A DNA stretch of 64,000 nt from Coprinus comatus (taxonomy: Eukaryota; Basidiomycota; Agaricomycetes; Agaricales; Agaricaceae): the NCBI GenBank assembly GCA_034638255.1, contig JAWPGT010000027.1, forward strand, positions 1 through 64,000, read 5' to 3'. A model generated the notes under the pieces. That model ran no database searches and had not been told where the DNA came from. It was given only the letters and a program-made list of their open reading frames with translations. Every line of letters begins with the position of its first letter. Position 1 is the first letter of the stretch. Position numbers and translations under genes: made by a program. Positions 53,253-64,000 of the stretch are shown here, piece by piece.

Positions 53253-55909
53253 ATGCCACGACTTTCCCTCGCTCAGTTGGAGAGTAATATCCCACCTGGA
53301 CCTCATGCCTACCGTCCAGCTGATCCTTTTGCGCTTTCCATTCATACGGCGCTCAGGGGAAACCACCGAAACTCAATTCAAAGTGTGGACGACATCATTA
53401 CACACAAACATGAACGGGCGTCAACTCACCCTCCATCACTGTCACCTTCAATCCAAAACTTCACAAGCCAACTTGTTAAGCCTTACGATGGAGTTGAAGA
53501 ACAAATAATTCCAGTTCGACCTCCAATTAGGACCGACACAAGGCCATGGGAATTTGAAAGCTCTCATGTTGAAGTGCGGCGTTTGCCACACTTGCAATCT
53601 GAAAGCTCTCGTGACGATAAAGTGGATGATGAACCTATACCGCTCAAGGTACTCATATATACCTTCTTGTTTTTCACCCTCCCTCGCCAGATATACCTCC
53701 ACTGCCTTCTTCGGATACCGTACATGTATTTCTCCAGAAGCATCCAAATATTTATAGATGCTGAAATGAATCTGGAGCAATTGAAACGCATGGCACTCGT
53801 GTTGTCCGAAGGGGAGAATTCTCCAGATCCAAATCTCGAGCATAGACGAATCAACAGTTATAGATCCATTCCAAAGAGTTATTATCGCCTCAAGGAGACC
53901 TGGTATCGGTTCATTGATAGCTTGATGCGGGAATGGAAGACACTTAACATTGTGTCGGCATTGATGCTATAGTAAGGAGAAATAAATGTCTTACGGAATT
54001 CATTCAACTCACAAACATTTCTTGCTATGTAGTGGCATCTTAGGGATTTTCCAGATTGAAGGTGCAGATAGGGATGCTCTCACTCGTTATGCTGCTTTCT
54101 GTTCATCAATATGTGCCTTATTAAGCCTTATGTGTGGGTGTATCTTCATTATTCGGTTTGAGCCCATGCGCAAGGTAACAAGAGCATGTGAATGGGCAGT
54201 TGTATGTCTTTTCTTTCCATGAGATTTCACCTCATATCAACTGAAACTTGGTTTTATACAGATTTCCCAGGCTAGTAAACATGTATTCTTTTGGAATGTG
54301 TGGGTAATGTTGGCAATGCCAATTGTATGGCTCATTTGGTACAGTGGAATTTTCTTTCTGTAATTTAGGGGGACATTATTGATGATGGATGACAGGTCTA
54401 TAGTTGCGTATGTCGTCTGCATAATGGCATTGATGTGGCGTGTATCCCGAGATAGTGAAGGGAAAATTCAAGTTCCTGTGGTCTCTCCGCACACGGAACT
54501 TGCACTACGTATATTTACATGCAGTGTTCTTGGAGTCGGATTGGTTTATGTTGGTCTGGTCATTAACACCATGCGATATTATGGATCTCGTATGGACGAA
54601 GCATGGAGGGTCCGAATGGAAGAATATAGTAAAACAGAGAAAGAGAAGGAGAGGGATGAGAATGGGAAAGGGAAATGGAAAAGGAAGAGAGAGTGAGAGT
54701 GAGAAGCGCAAGCATCAAAATCAACATACTCAAGATCATTGGACTTCAGCCTCAGCATTGAATCAGACTGTGGCTGGAAACACAACACCGGGTATGCCAC
54801 TTGTAACTTCTCCCTCTCCACTTCCTTCACGCAATCTTTCACGCAATACTTGTAAACAAGATGGAAGTAATGAGGGGAGCAAAAATGGTTCTAATGTATG
54901 GGAGCCCTCAGAGTCGCCATACAACTCCTCTGAAGGAATACCCGTTGCTGAAGATGCAAACTCTATGAGTAGTAGTGTACCAGAGATATCGTCCAGCTTG
55001 CAAGACCGCCAGAGGAATGTTGTTTTGGATCGTAGGCCATTTCACCGCAATTCTCAAGTGATACAAGGAACTGTCCCACTTGACATTCTAACCCCTGCCC
55101 ATGGGTCTCTGCGCAGCGCCAATTCAAACGAGAAGGTCAAAAACGAATCCAATATATCTCGTCCTCGGACCGGCACGGAAAAAAGAAACGACATGGCAAG
55201 TGCTACTGTTGAAGATACGAACAATGTATTCGAGCTGGGTGCAGCGCGGCTACCAACTGGGGTAGTAAACGAAGCAGTGGGGAGCACTAGTGAAGATCCA
55301 GTCCAAACTTCTATTCCCGACCAAGCTTCTGTATTGAATCCAGGATACCCAGAAGGAACAGAATCCTCGGGAGTACCCAAGAATGTTAAACCTGTGGCAG
55401 AAAGAAACGATAGTAATTCCGAGGTTCTGTCAAATACTTTACTAGGAAATCAACAGGATGGAAATAAATCAACTCGGACAATCGTTGGACGTCGTCGAGA
55501 TTCATTATATCAACTACAACCTCTACATGGCGTTGACAAATCAAGTTCTATGGATATCAATAAAGCGGGTTCACCTGAACCGGTGTTGGTCAATTTCGAA
55601 GATATAGGACACGAAAAACCGATTACGGATGATGGTGGCGATATTGGTGATAGAAATAGTCAAGTACCAGTCGATCATGATACAGACTCGGATGATTGGG
55701 TATCAGCACGCCAGGTTGGGGAATCTGGAATATCGAGTGAAGATGAAGTACAAGATGAAATACAAGGTAGTAGATCGCAGTCTAATTCATCACTACCCCA
55801 GGGAGTTCCCAAACGAAAACGAAGCCGTGCTAGTAGAAAGCGCTCTATTTCTAGAAAGAGAAAATCCCAACTTGGATGGGAGTACCGGAATCGAAATGCT
55901 ACCGTATGA
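53253..55909 (+). CDS. Multi-pass membrane protein with long disordered tail, unknown function
   Basis: Exons by eye: 53253-53648, 53691-53971 (42-nt intron, in frame), 54033-54201, 54262-54338, 54396 onward. A Pro-rich cytosolic N-terminus is followed by YLHCLLRIPYMYFSR, a charged helix, then at least four hydrophobic segments (near 54050-54170, 54290-54340, 54396-54440, 54500-54570). Similar architecture is common in agaricomycete proteins without assigned function. After the last membrane segment the frame ends at 54696 in a Lys/Glu run, while an open frame one step away (to TGA-free end at 55909) encodes about 400 residues of Ser/Asn/Asp-rich tail ending in Lys/Arg clusters. Either an intron or an indel in the purine-rich run near 54600-54700 joins them. 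Confidence 0.7.
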
Positions 55910-58218
55910 AAGTGGTGTACTATGCGTGTATTTCAGGGGATTGATTTTGGAAAAATCATGTTGGAAGGAAACTCACAAAGAATTTAAACAAATTCTGTCG
56001 GATTATGTTTTTTTATGTTATCATGAAATGTATGTACGATGTAACACAGTATATCAGTATCATATCAGTACGATAGCTGTAAGATGACGATTAAAATTAG
56101 GATTATTAGTACTTATTGGTATTTGGGGTCAAGGGGAGTTTGAAATGAATATGGGAAGAAATTTTTGAATTCATGATGTTTTAACCTTCTACTAAAAAAC
56201 AAAATCGTTTATAAGCAGAACCCACACCAACTGTATGGATGCTTTCAAGTTCATGCATCAAATCAATCAACGATCAATGAACCATAAGCCATTGTGGGTT
56301 ATAGTGGTCGTGTGCAGGGGAAATATGGATCATATATGTCAACCTGTATAATTGCCACAACTTGGCTTGCCACGGCGTGGGAGGTTGAACTACCTTGAAT
56401 GGTTGTAGAATTCCCCCAGAGACCTTTCCGTTACTAAAGCCGAGCCAAAAAATTCCAGCCACCAGTCGGCATTCTGGCATGTGTTGCATAACTTCTGTTA
56501 GCAAGTTGTTTGCCGAATGTGGTATTATTAGCCTTTTCGCACAATTCTGGGTCGTGTTCCGGCCGTTGGTTGACTGAAGCCCTTTGAAAGGGTAGGATAA
56601 ACTTGGGTATTTAGTTACTTGGGCGGCGTAGAAATACTAGAAATATCATTATGAACCTATTGATATAGGTCGGGTAATAGTTGGGTTATCTTTTGATATG
56701 CTGCCAGTGCTAAGTAGCTGATAGTTGATAACGGCCTTAGTCTGTGCGTTTTCTGTCTATTTTTATTCTCTCTGTAATAAGGCCCGGCATCTGCTCCGAA
56801 ATGAAAAAGAGAAGACATGTCAAGTCCGTAGGGACTTTCTGTTGGGCGATCGCTGACAAGTCACGGTTCTAGATTGAGTCTATTACACTTATATGTATTT
56901 ATTTGATTATGTTCTGATTTGACAGGATATATGATATCATGGGAAATCCTGAGAATAGATGTGTTGGTTCTTCAGTGAATTAAAGAAGTTCGGTGTGGAC
57001 CAATGGTAAAGTAGCGAATGGCGAAAATACTCCATTTTTCGGTGTTCGATCTAAAAATGTGCGCATGTGTATTTCCTCTTTCCCCAGTCTTTCTCTCCCT
57101 TGGATTGGTTGATCAATCGATTGAAATCTATTTTTATAGCGCGTGTTGATTCGTTAAGAGTTTGCTCAGGTTTGTTTGAATGACCCTGTGTCGAGCGTTG
57201 ATCACTGATTTATCTTTCGGCCGTAAGGTGACCCTGAGTCTAGAGACCTCAGATGCTGAAACTGTTAGTTGAGGTGATTCACGGCAACTTGTACCAACGT
57301 GTACCTCTCCATGAATCGGTTGGCTTGGGAAGTCGGGACTGCAGTAGGCTGTCCGAGTTCTTCTATTGAGTTTTTTCCCCAAGTTTTTCCGGTCGCTTCG
57401 CTCGCAAGATTTAAATTTAGACACCACGCATTGAAGGTGCTTCTAGAAAGAAGTGTGAGAAAGAGAGCAAGGTTATAATACCATAAGTTACTTAGAGTAC
57501 ATATGTACTGTCTATACTTGTAATCGGCTCTTTAAGCGCTTACAGTTACTCAATAGTTACCCCACGGGCACTTGAAAACAAAGAGGTTGGGGGGGACGGC
57601 CGAAGGAAAGCCGGTTTGTCATAGTGTAGCCAATGGGAACTAGTCATGAGTCAAGTACTTACATGAAATAAAGAACAAGGAGGTGTCGTGTGAGGCCATT
57701 TGTTTTCGGGGGTTTTGATGAAATTAAATTGCCGAGTTACTGGGCGGCTGTTAACTGGCCAGGAGTTTTGGGAGATCCGGGACCTGGTTTGGGAAGCCAG
57801 GGCGCATGAGGCGCCGGGTCGGTACTCCTTATAGACATCTGGACCCGTCGCGTCGTGAGTTCTCAGTTAACCAGGACCAAAAGACATAGGGTTGTATATT
57901 GTTCCACGTGACTCAGAATAATGTCTCGCGACTTGTGCTTTTTTATTTCTGTATTTTTTAGTTATAAATTGAGGGGGTTAGGGAAAGAATAGCGAGTGGA
58001 AGGGGGGTATGTATAATATTTTTCGGGGCGTTGATAATAAGCAATGGAAAAGAAACAGAAGAACCGGACGGAGACGGAAGGACGGACGGGTCAAACTGTG
58101 TGAAATCGGTTGGACAGCCGTCGGAATAGTTAACAGCGTGAGGTATCTGGGGTCACACTTTATTTCACTTTTCACCCAACCACATCCTCCTCAGTCGCAT
58201 TGACTGACCTTACCCGCT
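55910..58218. other. Intergenic, no gene seen
   Basis: 2.3 kb without a convincing ORF or RNA gene. Holds the 3' region of the membrane protein gene and the promoter of the next gene. Confidence 0.55.
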
Positions 58219-59636
58219 ATGAAGGGCTGTTTGAAGCAGAGTTCGAGGGCTCCCAGTCCTGATAGTCATTCCCATCACCATCATAACATTAAGAGCGTCG
58301 CTTTTGGAGTGGAAGAACAGGTCTTCGTTGCAGACGAGTGGGACAGAACACCTACTGAACCTTCTCGCAACCTGTCATACCAGTTCGTGTTTTAATTCCT
58401 GTATTTTTGGGAATTTATACCGATTATCTGGACAATTTCAGGGATATACTTGAGCTGAAGGAGATACAACGCTCATTACCACTGGCAGCACAACCTCCAG
58501 ATCTAATTTCAGGACGTCCAGGATCGCACTACCTTAAAACTGTTCCAATCGGTTTATTGCCCCTCCTTCCTGAAACGGATTCATCAAATACAACTCCCAC
58601 AACTTATTCATCGGTGTCAACCATAACTGTCAGTGCTTCTTCATGGCGCACCGTTCGTACGCCATCTCCAGCGAACCCGATAGCCACACATTCAAGTTGG
58701 CATCCCGCACACCTATCTCATTTACCTGCTGGTCGTCCCCCCATACGTAGAGAGAAACCACGTTTTGCTTTTCTTCCCTTACTCGAGCAGTCCCAACCAC
58801 TCATAGATTCTGCCCCTATATCACCAGTATCGCCACCACCCTCGGAAAGGAGTAATTCCCCCTTCCCCGATGATAGTGATGTTTCGTTACATGATCCGCC
58901 TACACCTTCATTGACAAACGCTTCTCTGGACAGCAGCCCACTATCTAGAGCATCATCTTGTTCTCCTGAACCATCCTACTTGCAACTACCCCCTACCAAG
59001 AAATTTGGGGCTTGGTTGCCGATCTACTCGGACGAACATAATGCCAACACACATGACGTTGACATTGGAGAAGGAGATAGGTATGCACAGCCTGGCGCTA
59101 TGTTTAGCTCTTGTTCCAAATCCAATGCACCCGTGGCGGGGAGAGGAGGTGTACCAATAACATCATCAATGCCAAAACCAATACCGAAGAAGGCTAAGAA
59201 GAGGAATGTCATTGTAGTCAATGATATGGAAATCGAGCTCGACGGCGATGATGATGAAACTGAAGACGAGTCTGGGTTATACGATGACAATGATGATAAA
59301 GATCAGTGGCGAGAAAATGAAGATATTGATTCCAATACACCACCTGCGAGATCCCCGTCAATATCAAGACTTTCTCTTGGGTCTGCTTCACCCACTCCTG
59401 CACCCTCAATACCGAGGTCGAACATGAAATTGTTCACAAATCGCCCAACCTCACCTACACCTCCCCCCCCTACGCCTTCGTGTCATGCTCCGATTTCCTT
59501 CAAACGATTCGTGCCTTCCCCCTCGCCATCTCCATCTCCTTTACTCAGCATGAATATGTCTCTGTCATGTTCTCCTAAGGAGAACAAAATTAATACTGGT
59601 GGTTCAGGTGGTGGCGTTATGATTCCTTCCGCTTGA
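58219..59636 (+). CDS. Pro/Ser-rich disordered protein with PP1-docking-like motif
   Basis: Two exons (58219-58382, 58442-59636; 58-59-nt intron, in frame) give 452 residues. The conserved N-terminus holds a His run, then KSVAFG and VFVADEWDRTP, continuing across the intron into DILELKEIQRSLPLA and HYLKTVPIGLLPLLP. KSVAF fits the RVxF docking pattern of protein phosphatase 1 partners, so a PP1 regulatory role is a possible inference. The remainder is low complexity: Ser/Pro stretches, an acidic block around 59230-59330 and a C-terminal Pro-rich part. No membrane segment or enzyme domain. Confidence 0.75.
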
Positions 59637-61630
59637 GGAACATTACTTGCTTGTTTATTCTTCAAGGTAGAGAGAGTGAGAGTATGTGACGTCGAGAATC
59701 TCGTCCATGTATACGAGATACACGGATACTTTTTTCCTCCAGGAGAATAAGAAGAGGAAGAGCGAAGATTGATATGATAGACAAACAGAGAGGCATCTTT
59801 CTTTCTTCTCTGTGACTTTGAAGTGTGGACTTTGATATCGTATTTTTTTTTTTTGCTTTGTCTCCCCCACCCACGTTGGGGAGTTACATTTTTTTTTGTC
59901 ACGGAATGGACATATTCCGGGTTTTCTGGGTTTTATGAGTGCATATTGTGGTGAGTTGAATGGGAGGTTTGGAGAATATTTCATGTCTGCGATTCACCCC
60001 TATAACTCCCTTCGTATCTGTTTTGTTTTCTACGCTTTTTCTTTTATCTCCTCTGTTTTCCATCTTCATTCTCGACATCCCATTTCTCCACTCTCGAGTT
60101 TCGTCCTCTTGTAGATATTGATATTGTTCATAATTCCATTCCTGATCTCTTCTATCTCGTCTCTCGCGCCTTTTCCTTTCCTTCATACCTTACTCAAACC
60201 TCATTTTATTTATTTATCATTTTCTATGATTACTGATTATGTTGTTTCCTGTGGCTCCTTCACCGGTCCATCTTTTATGGTTTTATGTTCTATAGATTTG
60301 CACTTACTACTCGTTCCTTTTCTTTTTACTATCAAGCTGTGTTTTATTTTTGCCTGTCAAAGAATTCTTTTATCGTGATGCATGGTTGGAATAAGGAACA
60401 TAAAGACCCCATCATTGTTGGATATCTATCAACTTTTCGTAATTCATTTTATTTTCAACATGTTATGTATGTATCATTATTTTTAAATAAGAACGGCTCT
60501 TGCAAATGCTTCACGCGTTGATAAATAATAATATATTGGTTGACTAGTGACCTAGTGACCGACGGAATGTTGACTTTGTGGTTTGTCTACGTACACAACG
60601 TTTTGTCAACCGGGTGCCAGTGTGGGGGGAAAAGTCAACCGTTCTCGAGGCTTCCATTATGATGAATTTTGAAACGGTTAATGACTAGGCAGTGTCTCGT
60701 TAAATGCGAAGCGAGAGTGCCCACACCAGTCCGCTTACCTGCGCTTATACACGTTACCCCTCACTGAGTGCCTCATGATCATTGCATGGGAACTTTCTGT
60801 TCAGTAAAGTAATGACGTCATCGAATATAGCTCAGCACCACGGCTCAGCGCTCAGTACTCAGTGATGTGTGTTAATTTTGTGTTCCGTTGCAGAGTAATT
60901 GATAGCTTAACTTACTCAAATACATCAACACCTCAGTTTTTCTCGAATGAATGAAATTTTGTGGAGAAACAAGAGAAGTCATTTCGTTTTTAACTCTTGG
61001 GGTCCTACTAGTTGACCGTTCGACGCTAAGAAAATCAAATACAGTATTGTCTTAAGTCAATCTCTCGTGTTTTTCTCTAACTCTTGAAGTTGCCATTGGG
61101 TTGTCATTTAGTGCCAAGTCCCTGGATTTCTTGGGTTAAATAATGGGCTGATTATTTGAATTATATCGAGTCATCTCACTAATGAGTCGGGAATAAGTCG
61201 AATAACCAACCTTTCACAGACTTGTGACTTGAAAATTTGGCATCAGTAAAAATGTGTATGGCGTAGTATGTTTAGATAGTTTGCATACGGGTGCCATGAT
61301 AGTAGAGGTCAATTTTATACATGTTTATTGTGTGGAAAACCGAAGCATGGATGTTCGGGTCCCTTGACTTTCAACTTGAGTTCTGAAGCAGTCAATGATT
61401 CTAGTCCATGTTAGTGAGGTTCTCTGCACTACTCGAGTACTACTTATAGACATCAAATTTTAGTGCAGTTAGTAGTACTCTTCAACGCACCTATAAAAAC
61501 TTGACTTGATCTGGGGATCGAACACAAGGGGACCTTTACTCCTACAAAACTTCACTCCTTTACTAGTCATTCCTTCACATCCAAAAAAAAAACCAACGCC
61601 CCAAAAATACAAATTACACAAACAACGAAA
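59637..61630. other. Intergenic, no gene seen
   Basis: Pyrimidine-rich stretches near 60000-60300 give short ORFs with no family signature. A TATAAAAA box at 61492-61499 precedes the small secreted protein gene by about 130 nt, with an A/C-rich leader. Confidence 0.6.
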
Positions 61631-62023
61631 ATGTTTAACAAAATTCTTGCTCTTCTAACAATTATCATTTCTTTATCGACCTTCATTCATGCAATCCCCG
61701 TTCCAACTGTATCCGTTCCCGACAATCACATCATTCACATTCCCATCCAAGCTAGTAAAAATGAAAATTCACCTGGGGTCCGGGCTGTTAGCAAAGCTCG
61801 TGAACTTGCTAAAAACGACTGGCGTACCGATAATGATGCGGATGCGGTTCGATTGTGGAAGAGAATACCAGTGGCATTGATACCAGGCTCATCGAAGCCA
61901 TCCTTGTTTAATGGCCCTGTAACGGGTAGAGAAGAAGAAGTAAATCGTAGACAAGTTCAGAATGTAGCGGTTACGGTTCAGGGGCTCACTGGGAGTCTTA
62001 GTGGCGTTGGTGCTGGTTTGTAA
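61631..62023 (+). CDS. Small secreted protein, cysteine-free, unknown function
   Basis: Single exon, 130 residues. Residues 1-22 form a clear signal peptide (basic start, Leu/Ile core, Ile-His-Ala before a Pro-rich mature start). The mature protein has no cysteine, is mildly basic, has Lys-Arg and Arg-Arg pairs that could be Kex2-type sites, and ends in a Gly/Val-rich stretch. TATA box and A-rich leader in place, ATG in a good context. No family recognised; it could be an effector-like or hydrophobic-tail wall protein. Confidence 0.75.
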   Translation: MFNKILALLTIIISLSTFIHAIPVPTVSVPDNHIIHIPIQASKNENSPGVRAVSKARELAKNDWRTDNDADAVRLWKRIPVALIPGSSKPSLFNGPVTGREEEVNRRQVQNVAVTVQGLTGSLSGVGAGL

Positions 62024-62338
62024 AGAGGATTATTATGTGTTTAAAATGCCAATATACCGACTCCCGAATCGACTTGTTTGTATGTTGGTTGTACTAGGTT
62101 GGATTGTTGTAGTTGGATGATTATGTATATATTGTACTGTTTCGGAAGGCTGACCAACTGGAAAATGTATTCCCATTCCAGTTTTCAAGTATAGTTCAGA
62201 AGAGTCGAGTTTAATGAAAAGAAACTTGATGCAATGTAAGGCCTCATTATCATAGTAGTTAATAGTCCATAGATAACTTTAAAGTTTATATACACAGCTG
62301 TAATACATATGTAACTAGTAACTCAAGTAAAATAAGAT
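62024..62338. other. Region between convergent genes
   Basis: 315 nt between the stop of the small secreted protein gene and the stop of the acid-ceramidase-like gene; AT-rich 3' regions only. Confidence 0.6.
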
Positions 62339-63716
62339 TCAACGAGCAGGATACGACTCCAGCCACACAATTTTACCTCCATCAACTACTGAAGGATCCA
62401 TTATACACGTAAAATGTGTGAATTCATTACAAACGGGATACGACTTCATCCAATACTTGATATCATCCACCTCTACATGTCCTTGTTGATTTTTGTTTTT
62501 GTTCTTGTCTATTTGTATACCATTACAATCACCCAAGGCATCTACGTCAACTACCAGTGGCGAGGCTGTGACGTTGACTGAAGATGATATTGATGGCATA
62601 GTAGTATTACTACTGCTAGCAGAGTCGGTATTCCAGAATTGTTCTATACACATCCGCCTTTCCATACTATTTTCTAGAACCTCTTCAACAGAACCACGGA
62701 ATTTTTCTGTTAGTTTACGCCATTTTTCTTGACCCCACGATTCCATAGTTCGATCATGATTTGTAACGGCCAAAAAATCATGCGAGATTTCGGTAGCTTG
62801 ATTATGAAGATCTTTTTCTACAACCATGACTTCGTCGGGAGTGCAAAATGTTAGGTAACATGGCGTGGAAGATATTTTAATAAAGAGTTTTTTTAGGGTT
62901 TTGAGCGTTGGTGGAGAGGAATGTGATAATAAGAGTGTACGGAGATGACTTGATATTGAAGGCCGGAACCCGAGCAGCATGAGGAATTGGTGCCAGCGGT
63001 GTTGGTATAGCGAGCTAGGAGACGCAAAGGCCGCTCTATAGTTCAAGGATAGCGAAAGTCCGTGTCTGGTTAGTCCATAATGAACGCATAGTAGTGGCAG
63101 TTTAGAACTTGTTATTCGAGGTAGGGGCGAGAACACATACCTAACACCAGTTAAGACTCCAACGTACCCAGCGTATGTTACGGATCTGAAGCATGAGTAA
63201 GCATAAATCTAAGGTAAGTTTGAAGTCTACACGAAAATACCTTGCTATCACTTTGCCACCCCGAACATACTCCACACTAATTATCATCTTCCGCAAAGGT
63301 TCCATATCCCAATCTAACCCTCGAAAGTGAACAATACCAGATGTATTCTGTTCCGAACCTGCATTTGAAACGCGTGCACCACCGCTAGTACATCCAGAAA
63401 ATAAATCCAAGAAGGTGTTGTAAGCCACAACAAGATGTAACGGAATTCCTGTGATACAGGAGATACCCTTCATCTCCTTGGTCTCTTCTTTTGAATATAC
63501 CCTCCTGAGCAAAAGTTTAGCCATAAAGTTACCGAAATTCGGATAGAGCGTAAGTTCTTGGAGCGTTTCTTTGTATAGCCGTACAAGTTGTCCAATTTCC
63601 TTTTTGTAAATCTGACATATGATTCTATGTCGCTCCTTGGGTGGTAAAGCAAGATCGATTTGAAAGACTGGAGGCTGAAGGGGATTTGATTTTGGTGCTT
63701 GTTTTAGTTGGACCAT
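62339..63716 (-). CDS. Acid ceramidase/NAAA-like N-terminal nucleophile hydrolase
   Basis: Family enzymes hydrolyse amide bonds of ceramides or N-acyl ethanolamines after self-cleavage in front of a catalytic Cys. ATG at 63716. Exon 1 (to about 63231) has FQIDLALPPKERH, then GISCITGIPLHLVVAYN and GCTSGG with the presumed nucleophile Cys109, and GIVHFRGLDWD. Exon 2 (63185-63141) encodes TYAGYVGVLTGV and exon 3 (63065-62339) encodes GLSLSLNYRA, TPCYLTFC and DFLAVTNHD, all family landmarks. Exon 3 joins exon 2 in frame over a 75-nt intron; the exon 1/2 joint is out of phase with either available GT, so a lesion or unusual splice exists there. No signal peptide is seen, unlike lysosomal homologues. 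The 3' end carries an Asn/Lys-rich insertion. Confidence 0.8.
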
Positions 63717-64000
63717 GAAGGGGGAAGATATGATACCAGATTATTGGATGATTGTAGTCTGAAGAGTATGTATTCGTACTTACGTGTCCCTGGTAACATG
63801 GGCGCTTACATTTCATCAAACTGGGGGATGATACGGAGCGCTGAGATCCACGTCATATATGGAGGGAATCATTACTTTGGTGTCTGGCATCTGCAGACAA
63901 CAGGAAAAGCCACAAGTGACGTTATTATAGTATTATAGCCCTGGTAAGATATCTGCAGACAAACTTACAAGTTTAAGAGACTACATAAGTTAGATATGAT
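63717..64000. other. Upstream region of the acid-ceramidase-like gene, window edge
   Basis: No gene seen; too short to judge. Confidence 0.5.

Noticed and set aside
59655..60378. Short ORFs in pyrimidine-rich DNA after the Pro/Ser-rich gene
   Set aside because: Low-complexity, no conserved motif, frames disagree.

Overview
The window is fungal nuclear DNA. The genes are split by short GT-AG introns (mostly about 40-100 nt, with some 10-26 nt exons), and the protein families are typical of filamentous basidiomycetes: GH76 mannanases, an anoctamin, an M28 aminopeptidase and several Agaricomycete-type orphan proteins. I infer a basidiomycete, probably an agaricomycete; nothing here fixes the species.

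Positions 1 to about 31,320 are a nest of LTR retrotransposons. The oldest layer is LTR X, which has a 5-bp target duplication (CTTCA at 8905-8909 and 31318-31322). It is split by a Ty3/Gypsy chromovirus insertion whose outer LTRs (9078-9712 and 30316-30950) carry the target duplication GTAGA. Inside are two successive gypsy bodies sharing a central LTR (22700-23324). Body B (gag, pol, start of ORF3) is interrupted by an intact Ty1/Copia element on the minus strand (15080-21732, target duplication ACAAA, LTRs identical by eye). Body C has gag, pol and ORF3 but carries single-base indels in gag and pol. A third gypsy copy, A, lies on the minus strand (1-7441). It sits in a second, inverted copy of LTR X, so A and B form an inverted repeat of more than 7 kb around a 1.29-kb spacer. 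A has uninterrupted gag and pol, but its ORF3 runs off the left edge.

The gypsy family has three notable features: a predicted self-priming PBS complementary to the likely RNA 5' end, a chromodomain at the pol C-terminus, and a downstream ORF3 with a double CCHC zinc knuckle whose coding signal alternates between two frames.

From 31.3 to 64 kb the DNA is ordinary genic sequence. In order: a broken isocitrate lyase/PEP mutase-family gene; two tandem GH76 genes (minus), each with 12-nt and 17-nt microexons; an anoctamin gene (minus); a short protein resembling the Bud6/Aip3 N-terminal domain; a secreted M28 aminopeptidase with clean exon structure; a weak small-gene candidate; a multi-exon membrane protein with a long disordered tail; a proline/serine-rich protein with a PP1-docking-like motif; a small cysteine-free secreted protein; and an acid-ceramidase-like hydrolase (minus). 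No operons, tRNAs, rRNAs or CRISPR arrays were seen. Several host genes show frame problems at splice joints or homopolymers, which may be real decay or base errors in the assembly.
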